Made by a program: the position numbers and the translations under genes. The notes under the pieces are model-generated. The model was not told the DNA's origin and did no database searches. It worked only from the letters and a program-made list of their open reading frames with translations. Below, piece after piece: positions 1 to 5,577 of a stretch of 8,807 nucleotides of DNA. How positions within the stretch are numbered: position 1 is the first letter of the stretch; each line of letters opens with the position of its first letter. The DNA is from an uncultured Clostridia bacterium (lineage in GTDB: Bacteria; Bacillota; Clostridia; Oscillospirales; Ruminococcaceae), in assembly GCA_947385505.1 (NCBI GenBank), contig CANDLP010000076.1, forward strand, positions 1 to 8,807, written 5' to 3'.

Positions 1-46
1 AGATGACGCTCCGTGACTGGAGTTCAGACGTGTGCTCTTCCGATCT
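1..46. other. Illumina P7-side adapter (artefact)
   Basis: This is not biological sequence. Positions 13-46 match the standard Illumina TruSeq read-2 adapter exactly (starts GTGACTGGAG, ends CTCTTCCGATCT). Positions 1-4 (AGAT) fit the end of the P7 oligo, which leaves the eight bases at 5-12 (GACGCTCC) in the place of an i7 index. The adapter match is read directly; the index assignment is inferred from layout. Native DNA begins at 47. Confidence 0.98.
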
Positions 47-111
47 AGCGTATGGTAAAATAGCAAGCGGATATGTCAATTTCGAGCGGAACGGGACACT
101 GGTATTATTTA

Positions 112-789
112 TCAGTCGGCATCCGTCTCAAATTTATATCCCATTCCGCGAAGGGTTACAATAAACTTTCTGTAAGGACCCAAATTGTTTCTCAGCATTT
201 TTATGTGAGTGTCAATGGTGCGGTCATCGCCGAAAAAGTCATAGCCCCAAACCTCTTCCAGCAATTTGTTTCTTGAAAGAGCTATATTTTTATTTCTCAC
301 AAGATAAAACAGCAGATCATATTCCTTTGGAGTAAGATTGGCCTTAACACCGTCGATTTTCACGTCTCTTGACGTGAAATTTATCTCAAGCCCCTCAAAC
401 ACCGCGGTATCCGCTACGGAATCCGACCCCTTGTTGCGCTTAATAATTGCGTTTATCCTTGCCAGCACCTCTTTGGGAGAAAACGGCTTTACCACATAAT
501 CGTCCGCTCCTATTTCAAAACCGAACAGCTTATCGTACTCTTCACCCCTCGCCGAAAGCATAAGCACAGGTGTCTGCTTAAACTTGCGTATTTCCTTGCA
601 TGCGGAAAAACCGTCCAATCTGGGCATCATTATATCAAGAATAATTATATCAAAGTCCTCCTGCTTGGACAGCTCCACCGCCTGCATACCGTCCACAGCC
701 TCTACTACCTCATGCCCCTCATATTCCGCGTATTCCCTTAAAACCTCGCGAATCTTCTGTTCATCGTCAGCAATTAAAATTTTGTACAT
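112..789 (-). CDS. OmpR/PhoB-family two-component response regulator
   Basis: A complete 225-residue DNA-binding response regulator. The receiver domain (about 1-120) has the acidic pair D8/D9, phospho-acceptor D52 in LDIMMP, S79 in the switch position and K101 in the KPF motif, so it should be phosphorylatable. A linker leads to a winged-helix Trans_Reg_C domain (about 128-222; LTPKEYDLLFYL, then DDRTIDTHIKMLRNNL and the GMGYKF hairpin). Length is normal for the family. The start is supported by AGAAAGGAA at 797-805, seven bases upstream of ATG. It lies behind a strong terminator (922-960), so it probably has its own promoter. Such regulators are usually followed by their sensor kinase. The frame after the stop stays open to the adapter, but too little remains to identify it. 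Target genes and stimulus cannot be read from the sequence. Confidence 0.96.
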   Translation of the reverse strand: MYKILIADDEQKIREVLREYAEYEGHEVVEAVDGMQAVELSKQEDFDIIILDIMMPRLDGFSACKEIRKFKQTPVLMLSARGEEYDKLFGFEIGADDYVVKPFSPKEVLARINAIIKRNKGSDSVADTAVFEGLEINFTSRDVKIDGVKANLTPKEYDLLFYLVRNKNIALSRNKLLEEVWGYDFFGDDRTIDTHIKMLRNNLGPYRKFIVTLRGMGYKFETDAD

Positions 790-845
790 TTTTTTGTTCC
801 TTTCTTAATTTTAAGCAAAATAATATTTTTTAAAACAGTAAAATA

Positions 846-874
846 ATACTAAACTTTGATTTATCCTGCGTTAA
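846..874 (-). promoter_or_regulatory. Possible sigma-A promoter of the response-regulator gene
   Basis: On the minus strand TTAACG (869-874) and TAGTAT (846-851) are separated by exactly 17 bases, each matching four of six consensus positions. It sits downstream of the terminator at 922-960 and about 57 bases before the regulator's ATG, where a promoter is needed. The AT-rich background makes chance matches common, so this is only the best candidate. Confidence 0.3.
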
Positions 875-921
875 AATGGTTATTAGCATAAACCCCGCAC
901 TCGCACGGAAATCAAGTTATT

Positions 922-960
922 AAAAAAAATCGTTCAGCAAAGCTTTCGCCTCACTGAACG
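922..960 (-). terminator. Strong intrinsic terminator with GAAA tetraloop
   Basis: On the minus strand the two halves CGTTCAGTGAGGC and GCTTTGCTGAACG pair over 13 positions (including three G-U pairs) around a GAAA loop, followed by A and a run of eight T (922-929 as A on the plus strand). This is a textbook Rho-independent terminator. It closes the transcript coming from the kinase-like gene at 1172-2281, or a short transcript starting near 1064, and isolates the response-regulator gene. Confidence 0.92.
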
Positions 961-1044
961 GTATTGCACAAAATGTGCGAAATCAAATGAGATTATAATG
1001 AAAATGTTGGGAGAGGAAATTATGATTAATGTATCATTAACCAC

Positions 1045-1064
1045 TGTCAGGATTCCTCCTGACA
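1045..1064 (-). repeat. 8-bp inverted repeat enclosing a Shine-Dalgarno-like AGGAGG
   Basis: TGTCAGGA and TCCTGACA pair perfectly around a four-base loop. On the minus strand the hairpin contains AGGAGGAA, so a ribosome binding site would be partly buried in the stem. No T-run follows, so it is not a standard terminator. It could be an RNA hairpin controlling translation of the short frame downstream, a 3'-end stabiliser of the kinase-like transcript, or an operator. Confidence 0.6.
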
Positions 1065-1171
1065 ATCCAAATTATATCCTATCAATATGATAATTATGTG
1101 ACAGCCATTTTAAAAAGGACAGAAAACTGCTGCGAAAAAAGATATATTATGTTACTTTCTGCGTATTTTCC

Positions 1172-2281
1172 TTATAAATCCGGCTCTGTCAGCTCTTCGG
1201 CTTCCCGTCTAAGCATCTCCCTCATATAACTGCGGTAAATACCGCTTTCACTGTTGTTGTAGCACACATTGCAGCTGTTCAGCATGGCGCCCCTGTTCTT
1301 TTTGGCCACAGGAACGGAAAATACAGTCTGCATATTCTTTTTGGTGTCAATACACTCAAAAGTGCCGCCGTAATTGTATTTAATCACTTTTTTTGCAAGC
1401 TCGCGGTAGGCACGCGAGGTAATAAGTCCGCTTTCGTCCGTTTTATCTTCGGGAAGAAGGGTCGTCTTCAATTTTATAAGAAAAGACCCGCAGGGCGATA
1501 CATCAACGTTATATTCAGCCGACAGCGTAACGGAGCTTTTTAAGGGAGAAACTGTCATATGCGCGCGAAGCAAATGCAAAAACGCCAGCAGAAGCATCCC
1601 GCCGCTTTTAGAAATATAGTAATCCTTTTCAGGTACGGAAAGGCTAATTTTTCGCTTTAATTCCCTGAAATCTTCTCCTATATATGAGAAGACGGCGGCG
1701 AACATAAGCGTAAGGTTACAAAATTCCTTGTTTTCAGGCAGCTCCTTGTAACAAGTATCTATATAAAACCTTGTTTCGTTGAACATTGCGTTGATAAGAT
1801 AATCCTGCTCCCGAATCAGTCCGCTCAGCCTGTCCAGCCGTTCGGACTCCGCTATGTCCTCATTAAGCTCGATTGCTGCCTCATTTATCTGTTTATTAAG
1901 CAAGGCAAGCTTTTCTATTCTGATCCTGCTTTTATTCATTAAATTATTGGAAAAGTCGGAAATAACGGTTTTACTCATAAGATTGTAAATATCATAAGAG
2001 TCCTTTATAATACATACATATGCGCAGATGGTGCGCACGGTCTTATGAATCGGCGTTATATTCAGTACCGCTCTGACGCCGTCCGCAATCACCGATAAAG
2101 CGGTCTCGGAGGTCAGTTGACAGTCGCTTTTAACTTGTTTAAGGTCAAAACTATCAAAAAACTCATGATAATTGCTCCAAACAAGGTTCATATTGTCATC
2201 GTAAAGTGCGCTTTTACCGGATGAAGATTCAAGAAAATTCTCCATAAGCTTCTGCGCTCCACCGGTCATAGATTTTGACAT
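1172..2281 (-). CDS. Soluble PAS/histidine-kinase-like protein lacking kinase motifs
   Basis: A complete 369-residue protein with no signal peptide or membrane segment. By eye its layout is that of a sensor kinase: a PAS-like start (about 12-97; ALYDDNMNLVWSNYHEFFD), a long helical pair (about 103-178) where the dimerisation/phosphotransfer domain would be, and a region (about 185-326) following the GHKL ATPase path and ending YGGTFECIDTKKNMQTVFSV, like the usual HGGT...F.lP end. The H-box histidine is not evident. The N-box NLLSNA is replaced by HLLRAH (236-241). No DxGxG is seen, and only ESGL remains near the second glycine box. It is therefore probably not an active kinase and may be a scaffold, a sensor or a Spo0B-like phosphotransfer relative. 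ATG is supported by AGGAGGAA at 2290-2297. The gene lies 20 bases after the DUF896 gene, so the two are likely co-transcribed. The C-terminal tail (about 330-369) is unassigned and includes the pair CNVC. Confidence 0.7.
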   Translation of the reverse strand: MSKSMTGGAQKLMENFLESSSGKSALYDDNMNLVWSNYHEFFDSFDLKQVKSDCQLTSETALSVIADGVRAVLNITPIHKTVRTICAYVCIIKDSYDIYNLMSKTVISDFSNNLMNKSRIRIEKLALLNKQINEAAIELNEDIAESERLDRLSGLIREQDYLINAMFNETRFYIDTCYKELPENKEFCNLTLMFAAVFSYIGEDFRELKRKISLSVPEKDYYISKSGGMLLLAFLHLLRAHMTVSPLKSSVTLSAEYNVDVSPCGSFLIKLKTTLLPEDKTDESGLITSRAYRELAKKVIKYNYGGTFECIDTKKNMQTVFSVPVAKKNRGAMLNSCNVCYNNSESGIYRSYMREMLRREAEELTEPDL

Positions 2282-2301
2282 TGGCTTTATTCCTCCTTAT
2301 T

Positions 2302-2505
2302 TTACTGCTTCTTTTTAAGCTTGGTTTTATTTCCGTTTTTATCTACAATATAGGTATTGTCAAGCTGAGCTGAAAGACTTCTGCGAAAACCCGCGCGGTA
2401 TTCATCCCTTAACGCCTGCTGCTCCGATTTTTCTTCCTCGGTCAGCCCTTCCGTTCTTGACTTGGCGGCAAGAAAATTTATTCTGTCGATCTTTGCCTTT
2501 TCCAT
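2302..2505 (-). CDS. DUF896 (UPF0291, YnzC-type) small protein
   Basis: A complete 67-residue cytoplasmic protein. The helical hairpin with AKIDRINFLAAKSRTEGLTE, EEKSEQQALRDEYRAGFR and then a short lysine-rich tail is the DUF896 pattern known from Bacillus YnzC and its relatives, and the length is typical. Its biochemical role is unknown. In Bacillus subtilis ynzC belongs to the SOS-controlled yneA operon, but no such neighbours occur here. The start is well supported by GGAGGT (2511-2516) five bases upstream of ATG. It lies between the ABC exporter gene (48 bases upstream) and the kinase-like gene (20 bases downstream), so it may be read through from the exporter promoter. No clear promoter was found in the 48-base gap. 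Confidence 0.92.
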   Translation of the reverse strand: MEKAKIDRINFLAAKSRTEGLTEEEKSEQQALRDEYRAGFRRSLSAQLDNTYIVDKNGNKTKLKKKQ

Positions 2506-2531
2506 TCAACACCTCCGCTGTTATTAAATGT

Positions 2532-2551
2532 GTTTATCTAAACCTATAAAC
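2532..2551 (-). repeat. Small inverted repeat after the exporter gene
   Basis: GTTTAT and ATAAAC (six-base arms, eight-base loop) lie immediately after the exporter stop codon. The stem is AT-rich and the downstream side is not a T-run, so termination would be weak at most. It may thin out transcription into the DUF896 gene or may be a chance AT palindrome. Confidence 0.3.
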
Positions 2552-2553
2552 GC

Positions 2554-4335
2554 TTATTTAACGTAATTTTCCGCCTGCATATTAAACATTTCAAAATACT
2601 TGCCTTTTAGCTGCATTAGATGTTCGTGATTTCCTCTTTCAATAATACTTCCGTCCTCCATAACATATATACAATCCGCATCCCTAACGGTTGACAGTCT
2701 ATGCGAAATGATTATTACGGATGAATTATTAATTTCTTTCATGATTATTTTATTCAACTCGTATTCTTTTATCGGGTCAAGTGCAGATGATGGTTCGTCA
2801 AGAATAATTAAACCATAATTTTTTGTAAATAATCGTGCAATATTAAACAATTGTGTTTGACCGCCGGAGAAAACCAATCCGTTCTCGTCAAATTCTCTTG
2901 TCATTTGACTGTCTAATGTGACATTCATATTATTGAGCGTCTCTTTAATACCTACTGATTCAAGAGCTTTCAATATATCAGCGTCATCAATCTCTGTTGA
3001 AAATATTTTCAAATTATCACGAACTGAAGCGGCATATACCTTACTGTTTTGAAAAACAACTCCTATGTTTTCCCGCAGTAAATTAAGGTTATATTTATCA
3101 ATAGAGGTTCCGTTTATATCAATTGTTCCTGATGTCGGTTCATACAACCTCAACAGTAATTTAACCAAGGTTGTTTTGCCTGCGCCGTTTTCTCCGACTA
3201 TTGCAATTTTTTCATTTGATTTAATTGTAAGGTTTATATTTTTTAATATAAGTCTTTCGCTTTCATCATATCTAAAACTCAAATTTTTAACTGCACAGGA
3301 AAAAGGTAATTGATTCGGAATACGTCCTACATTTTTTTTGTTTTCTATTATTGATTTTGTTTGGAAGAAAGATTTAATTCTGTCTGTATATAAACTTACG
3401 TTTTGCATTTCATTGATTATACCGAGTAATTGGTTTAAAGTACTTTTCAACTGTGCCGATGCAGTGATAAGGGCTGAAAAACTGCCCAGAGAAAGATTGC
3501 TAAATAAAATTGAATATGCTAAATATATCATACATGAAGAGGTAAATAAAAGTTCTTGAGAATCAAGAATTATACCTGTAAATGTTAGTTTTGACCGGTG
3601 TTTTTTAATAACATTTATTAAACCTTCTGTATTTTCATCATATTTTTTCAAAAATATTTCCGATAATTTTGTTGTCCTTATCTCATCGGCGTAATCTTTC
3701 ATATAAAAAAGTCTATGAATATAATTTTGACTTCTGTATAATGATTGCGATTCATCTGTTTTTTTAAAGTTTATTTTATTCTTAACTTTTGAAATTGACA
3801 AACCGATTCCTAAACTGATTGCAACAAATATTAACAATACCCAATCCATTGATAAAGTTAATGCAATAAGGGTAGAAATTGTAAACAGTCTGGTCAGAAA
3901 AGTGCGTATTATGTGCATTGCTTGAACAGTCAGATCACTTAAGCGATCGGTTGTCCAAGAATAATCATCATAAAACTTCGGATTGTCAAAATATTTGTAA
4001 TCGGTTTTAACAACATGCTCGTATACTTCGTGTCGAATCCCCGATGTAATTCTTAATGTAAGCAATTCCCATAAATAATTATCTATTACAGAACAATATA
4101 GACTTAATACAAATAATATAGCAAAATATATTATTAACCTTCCTGCTATTGCAGAAAACGGGATTCCTAAAGTTATACTGTCTACTGTAAATTTTATCGA
4201 TTGTATGGTTATGTAAGTTTGAATAGGTGCGTACAGCAACCCCAAAGATGAAACTATAAACAGAACCTTTCCGTATCTCCAAAAATATGAGAATAAATAG
4301 AAAAGGTTTTTAAAGCTCTTAATTAAATTCTTCAT
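2554..4335 (-). CDS. ABC exporter, fused permease and ATPase (half-transporter)
   Basis: A complete 593-residue type IV (MsbA/LmrA-like) half-exporter that should act as a dimer in the cytoplasmic membrane and pump an unknown substrate outward using ATP. The membrane domain covers about 1-310, with hydrophobic segments near 22-42, 62-83, 140-185 and 255-300. The ATPase domain has Walker A GENGAGKTT (381-389), Q-loop Q429, signature FSGGQ (489-493, F in place of the usual L), Walker B ILDEP with D513/E514, and switch H545. There is no peptidase C39 domain and no precursor peptide nearby, so a bacteriocin role is not supported; drug, lipid or peptide export remain open. TAA lies in frame just upstream, so ATG 4335 is the first possible start, but no good Shine-Dalgarno precedes it. 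The gene is clearly more AT-rich than its neighbours, which hints at horizontal acquisition. A good promoter lies at 4396-4424. Confidence 0.93.
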   Translation of the reverse strand: MKNLIKSFKNLFYLFSYFWRYGKVLFIVSSLGLLYAPIQTYITIQSIKFTVDSITLGIPFSAIAGRLIIYFAILFVLSLYCSVIDNYLWELLTLRITSGIRHEVYEHVVKTDYKYFDNPKFYDDYSWTTDRLSDLTVQAMHIIRTFLTRLFTISTLIALTLSMDWVLLIFVAISLGIGLSISKVKNKINFKKTDESQSLYRSQNYIHRLFYMKDYADEIRTTKLSEIFLKKYDENTEGLINVIKKHRSKLTFTGIILDSQELLFTSSCMIYLAYSILFSNLSLGSFSALITASAQLKSTLNQLLGIINEMQNVSLYTDRIKSFFQTKSIIENKKNVGRIPNQLPFSCAVKNLSFRYDESERLILKNINLTIKSNEKIAIVGENGAGKTTLVKLLLRLYEPTSGTIDINGTSIDKYNLNLLRENIGVVFQNSKVYAASVRDNLKIFSTEIDDADILKALESVGIKETLNNMNVTLDSQMTREFDENGLVFSGGQTQLFNIARLFTKNYGLIILDEPSSALDPIKEYELNKIIMKEINNSSVIIISHRLSTVRDADCIYVMEDGSIIERGNHEHLMQLKGKYFEMFNMQAENYVK

Positions 4336-4395
4336 ATATTATAAATATCTTATCACTTTCTGTTTTTTAAACGGTTCACATGTCGTTCATACTAT

Positions 4396-4424
4396 ATAAT
4401 ACACCAATTTACAATATATTTCAA
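4396..4424 (-). promoter_or_regulatory. Sigma-A promoter of the ABC exporter gene
   Basis: On the minus strand TTGAAA (4419-4424) and TATTAT (4396-4401) each match five of six consensus bases, with an ideal 17-base spacer. A transcript would start near 4389, giving a leader of about 55 bases before the exporter ATG. No riboswitch or attenuator is evident in that leader. Confidence 0.65.
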
Positions 4425-4483
4425 GTTGTTTTTTTGTATTTCAGTATATTTCGTGATTTTATCACAGTTAAATATAAAATTCG

Positions 4484-4502
4484 ACATAAAAAATTTTTAT
4501 GT
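4484..4502. repeat. Perfect 9-bp AT palindrome upstream of the exporter promoter
   Basis: ACATAAAAA and TTTTTATGT are perfect inverted copies around one base. It lies 60 bases upstream of the exporter -35 box. It could be a regulator binding site, or simply a product of the AT-rich composition. Confidence 0.4.
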
Positions 4503-4622
4503 TTTCTCTTATTATATTGCCCACATAATTTAAAAATTTTCGTATATAAAACAGTATTTTAAAATAGCCGTAAATCCGTATTCAGCCTACATTTTACATA
4601 TGCGGAATGTATTGCATACAAT

Positions 4623-4641
4623 AAAAAATCCGCCTTTGCGG
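4623..4641 (-). terminator. Short secondary intrinsic terminator
   Basis: On the minus strand CCGC-AAAG-GCGG forms a four-pair GC stem followed by A and six T. It is short but of standard form, and lies about 140 bases beyond the main DUF5714 terminator. It would be a backup terminator or the end of a small transcript. The GCGGA half could alternatively pair with TCCGC further downstream (plus-strand 4602-4606). Confidence 0.45.
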
Positions 4642-4730
4642 CATTGGGAAGATGATAATAAAATCGTAGTCTGAAGAAAAACGTTAATGCGAAAAAAATA
4701 ATATTTTATCGTATAAAATCGAAAAATGCG

Positions 4731-4759
4731 TTGACTGATTACCGTAACGGACATATAGA
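4731..4759 (+). promoter_or_regulatory. Orphan plus-strand sigma-A-like promoter
   Basis: TTGACT (4731-4736) and TATAGA (4754-4759) are separated by exactly 17 bases, a good sigma-A promoter on the strand opposite to every gene here. No reading frame follows. A transcript from about 4766 would begin with the hairpin at 4774-4805 and run antisense into the 3' end of the DUF5714 gene. A 7-bp inverted repeat ends 11 bases before the -35 box. Confidence 0.4.
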
Positions 4760-4766
4760 GAATATG

Positions 4767-4805
4767 AAAAAACCCGCGTGAACTATAATAAAACAGTCCA
4801 TGCGG
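4767..4805 (-). terminator. Intrinsic terminator of the DUF5714 gene
   Basis: On the minus strand CCGC-A-TGGAC pairs with GTTCA-C-GCGG (nine pairs, one A-C mismatch, 12-base loop), followed by G and six T. It lies 33 bases beyond the DUF5714 stop codon and should end the amidase-DUF5714 transcript. Confidence 0.75.
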
Positions 4806-4838
4806 ATTAAAAAAATTTTTGATTATAATTATAATATA

Positions 4839-5534
4839 TCAACTAAGACTGCCCTGTGAAAAAGGGCATCGTTTTCCGATACATTGATTGTTTTGGGAAG
4901 AAAAGCTGCATACCACACTGCTTTTTTCCATTTCAATACCTATATTTTCTTTAATGAAATCAACGGCCTTTAAAACCGAAAGATAAGAATCTCTCTTGCA
5001 GCAGCGGGGACCGCCTACTTCACCGATAGCGTTTAACGCCTGTGCCGTCATTTTATTTGATAAAGCAAACGGCTCAATCATTAAGGGCGTGGAGTCCGTA
5101 ATAATAGAAACAAACATTCCGGAGCTGATACTTGCGCCGCAAGCTCCCCAAAAACCGCAGGCGCCTCCGGGGACGCTTTTTCCCCTGTTACGGATTTCCG
5201 ACAGCGCCTTATTCAAATCAATATCACCTCCGGCATTTTTATATGCCGTTAACAGCGCCGCTCCGACCATAATATGATGTTCGGGTCCGTGCATATGACA
5301 AAATGGAAGACTCATCAATTTGTTTAAAATATCTATTGGATTCTTTGAAGCTTCGGATAAACATACGCCGAAAATTCCGTCTATGCCTTGCATATGACAC
5401 TCATTGCAAATATAATGGCCGTTTTTACATCGGGTCTTGCTGCTTTCTTTTTTATGACAAATAACGCACTCCATTTGAATATCTTCATTAAGATATTCAA
5501 GAGGCGCTTTGCAAATTAAACATTCCTCTTTCAT
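4839..5534 (-). CDS. Cysteine-rich DUF5714-domain protein
   Basis: A complete 231-residue, soluble-looking protein that I recognise as DUF5714, found in anaerobic bacteria and methanogens; its function is not established. It has 16 cysteines. The N-terminal part looks like a zinc-binding module: C5xxC8, C23xxC26, C36...H40, C43xxC46. The main domain contains CHMHGPEHH (79-87), GGACGFWGACG (123-133), the pair C178/C179 and a C-terminal C209...C218...C223 set, which together suggest one or more metal or Fe-S sites. The GACG...GACG stretch and later CC pair recall the C_GCAxxG_C_C redox family; this is a visual similarity only. In other genomes the domain can follow a SAM-methyltransferase domain, which is absent here. 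Start: TGAGGT (5539-5544) four bases before ATG. It lies 43 bases after the amidase stop and before a terminator, so it is probably the last gene of that operon. Confidence 0.85.
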   Translation of the reverse strand: MKEECLICKAPLEYLNEDIQMECVICHKKESSKTRCKNGHYICNECHMQGIDGIFGVCLSEASKNPIDILNKLMSLPFCHMHGPEHHIMVGAALLTAYKNAGGDIDLNKALSEIRNRGKSVPGGACGFWGACGASISSGMFVSIITDSTPLMIEPFALSNKMTAQALNAIGEVGGPRCCKRDSYLSVLKAVDFIKENIGIEMEKSSVVCSFSSQNNQCIGKRCPFSQGSLS

Positions 5535-5577
5535 ATGTACCTCAGATTATAAAGATTGTAAATTTTCATCACATATT

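Larger units (their letters stand above)
790..1171. other. Intergenic region with hairpins between pseudokinase and regulator genes
   Basis: About 380 bases without a recognised protein gene. Going leftward on the minus strand it holds: an AT-rich 3' flank of the kinase-like gene; a perfect TATAAT (1071-1076); an 8-bp inverted repeat containing AGGAGG (1045-1064); a 36-codon GTG-initiated reading frame (934-1044); a minor hairpin GCACA-AAA-TGTGC (966-978); a strong intrinsic terminator (922-960); and an AT-rich leader of the response-regulator gene with a possible promoter (846-874). Nothing resembles a tRNA or a known riboswitch. Confidence 0.7.
4336..4838. other. AT-rich intergenic region with terminators, promoters and palindromes
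   Basis: About 500 bases without a credible protein gene. The right end carries the terminator of the DUF5714 gene (4767-4805). A plus-strand promoter-like pair lies at 4731-4759, and just left of it a 7-bp inverted repeat ATTTTAT-CGT-ATAAAAT (4703-4719). A second, weaker terminator is at 4623-4641 and a 9-bp AT palindrome at 4484-4502. The exporter promoter is at 4396-4424. The open frames that occur here have no ribosome binding site and low-complexity translations, so I do not call genes. Confidence 0.7.

Noticed and set aside
1022..1090. Plus-strand 22-codon frame with GGGAGAGG before ATG (MINVSLTTVRI...)
   Set aside because: The ribosome binding site is good, but TATAAT at 994-999 has no matching -35 box, the region is antisense to a structured 3' region, and the peptide is not recognisable. 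Probably chance.
112..2281. Response regulator and kinase-like protein as one two-component pair
   Set aside because: They are separated by 380 bases and a very strong terminator, and the kinase-like protein lacks catalytic residues. Partnership is possible but not supported.
2554..4335. Bacteriocin or RiPP export cluster around the ABC transporter
   Set aside because: No precursor peptide, modification enzyme, immunity gene or C39 peptidase domain is present nearby.
4380..4562. 60-codon plus-strand frame in the AT-rich spacer
   Set aside because: Low-complexity F/I/Y/K-rich translation typical of AT-rich non-coding DNA, with no ribosome binding site; it overlaps the exporter promoter.
5546..5551. 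Perfect TATAAT just before the DUF5714 gene
   Set aside because: It lies only a few bases from the ribosome binding site, so a transcript would begin at or in the Shine-Dalgarno, and no -35 box is correctly spaced. Co-transcription with the amidase is simpler.
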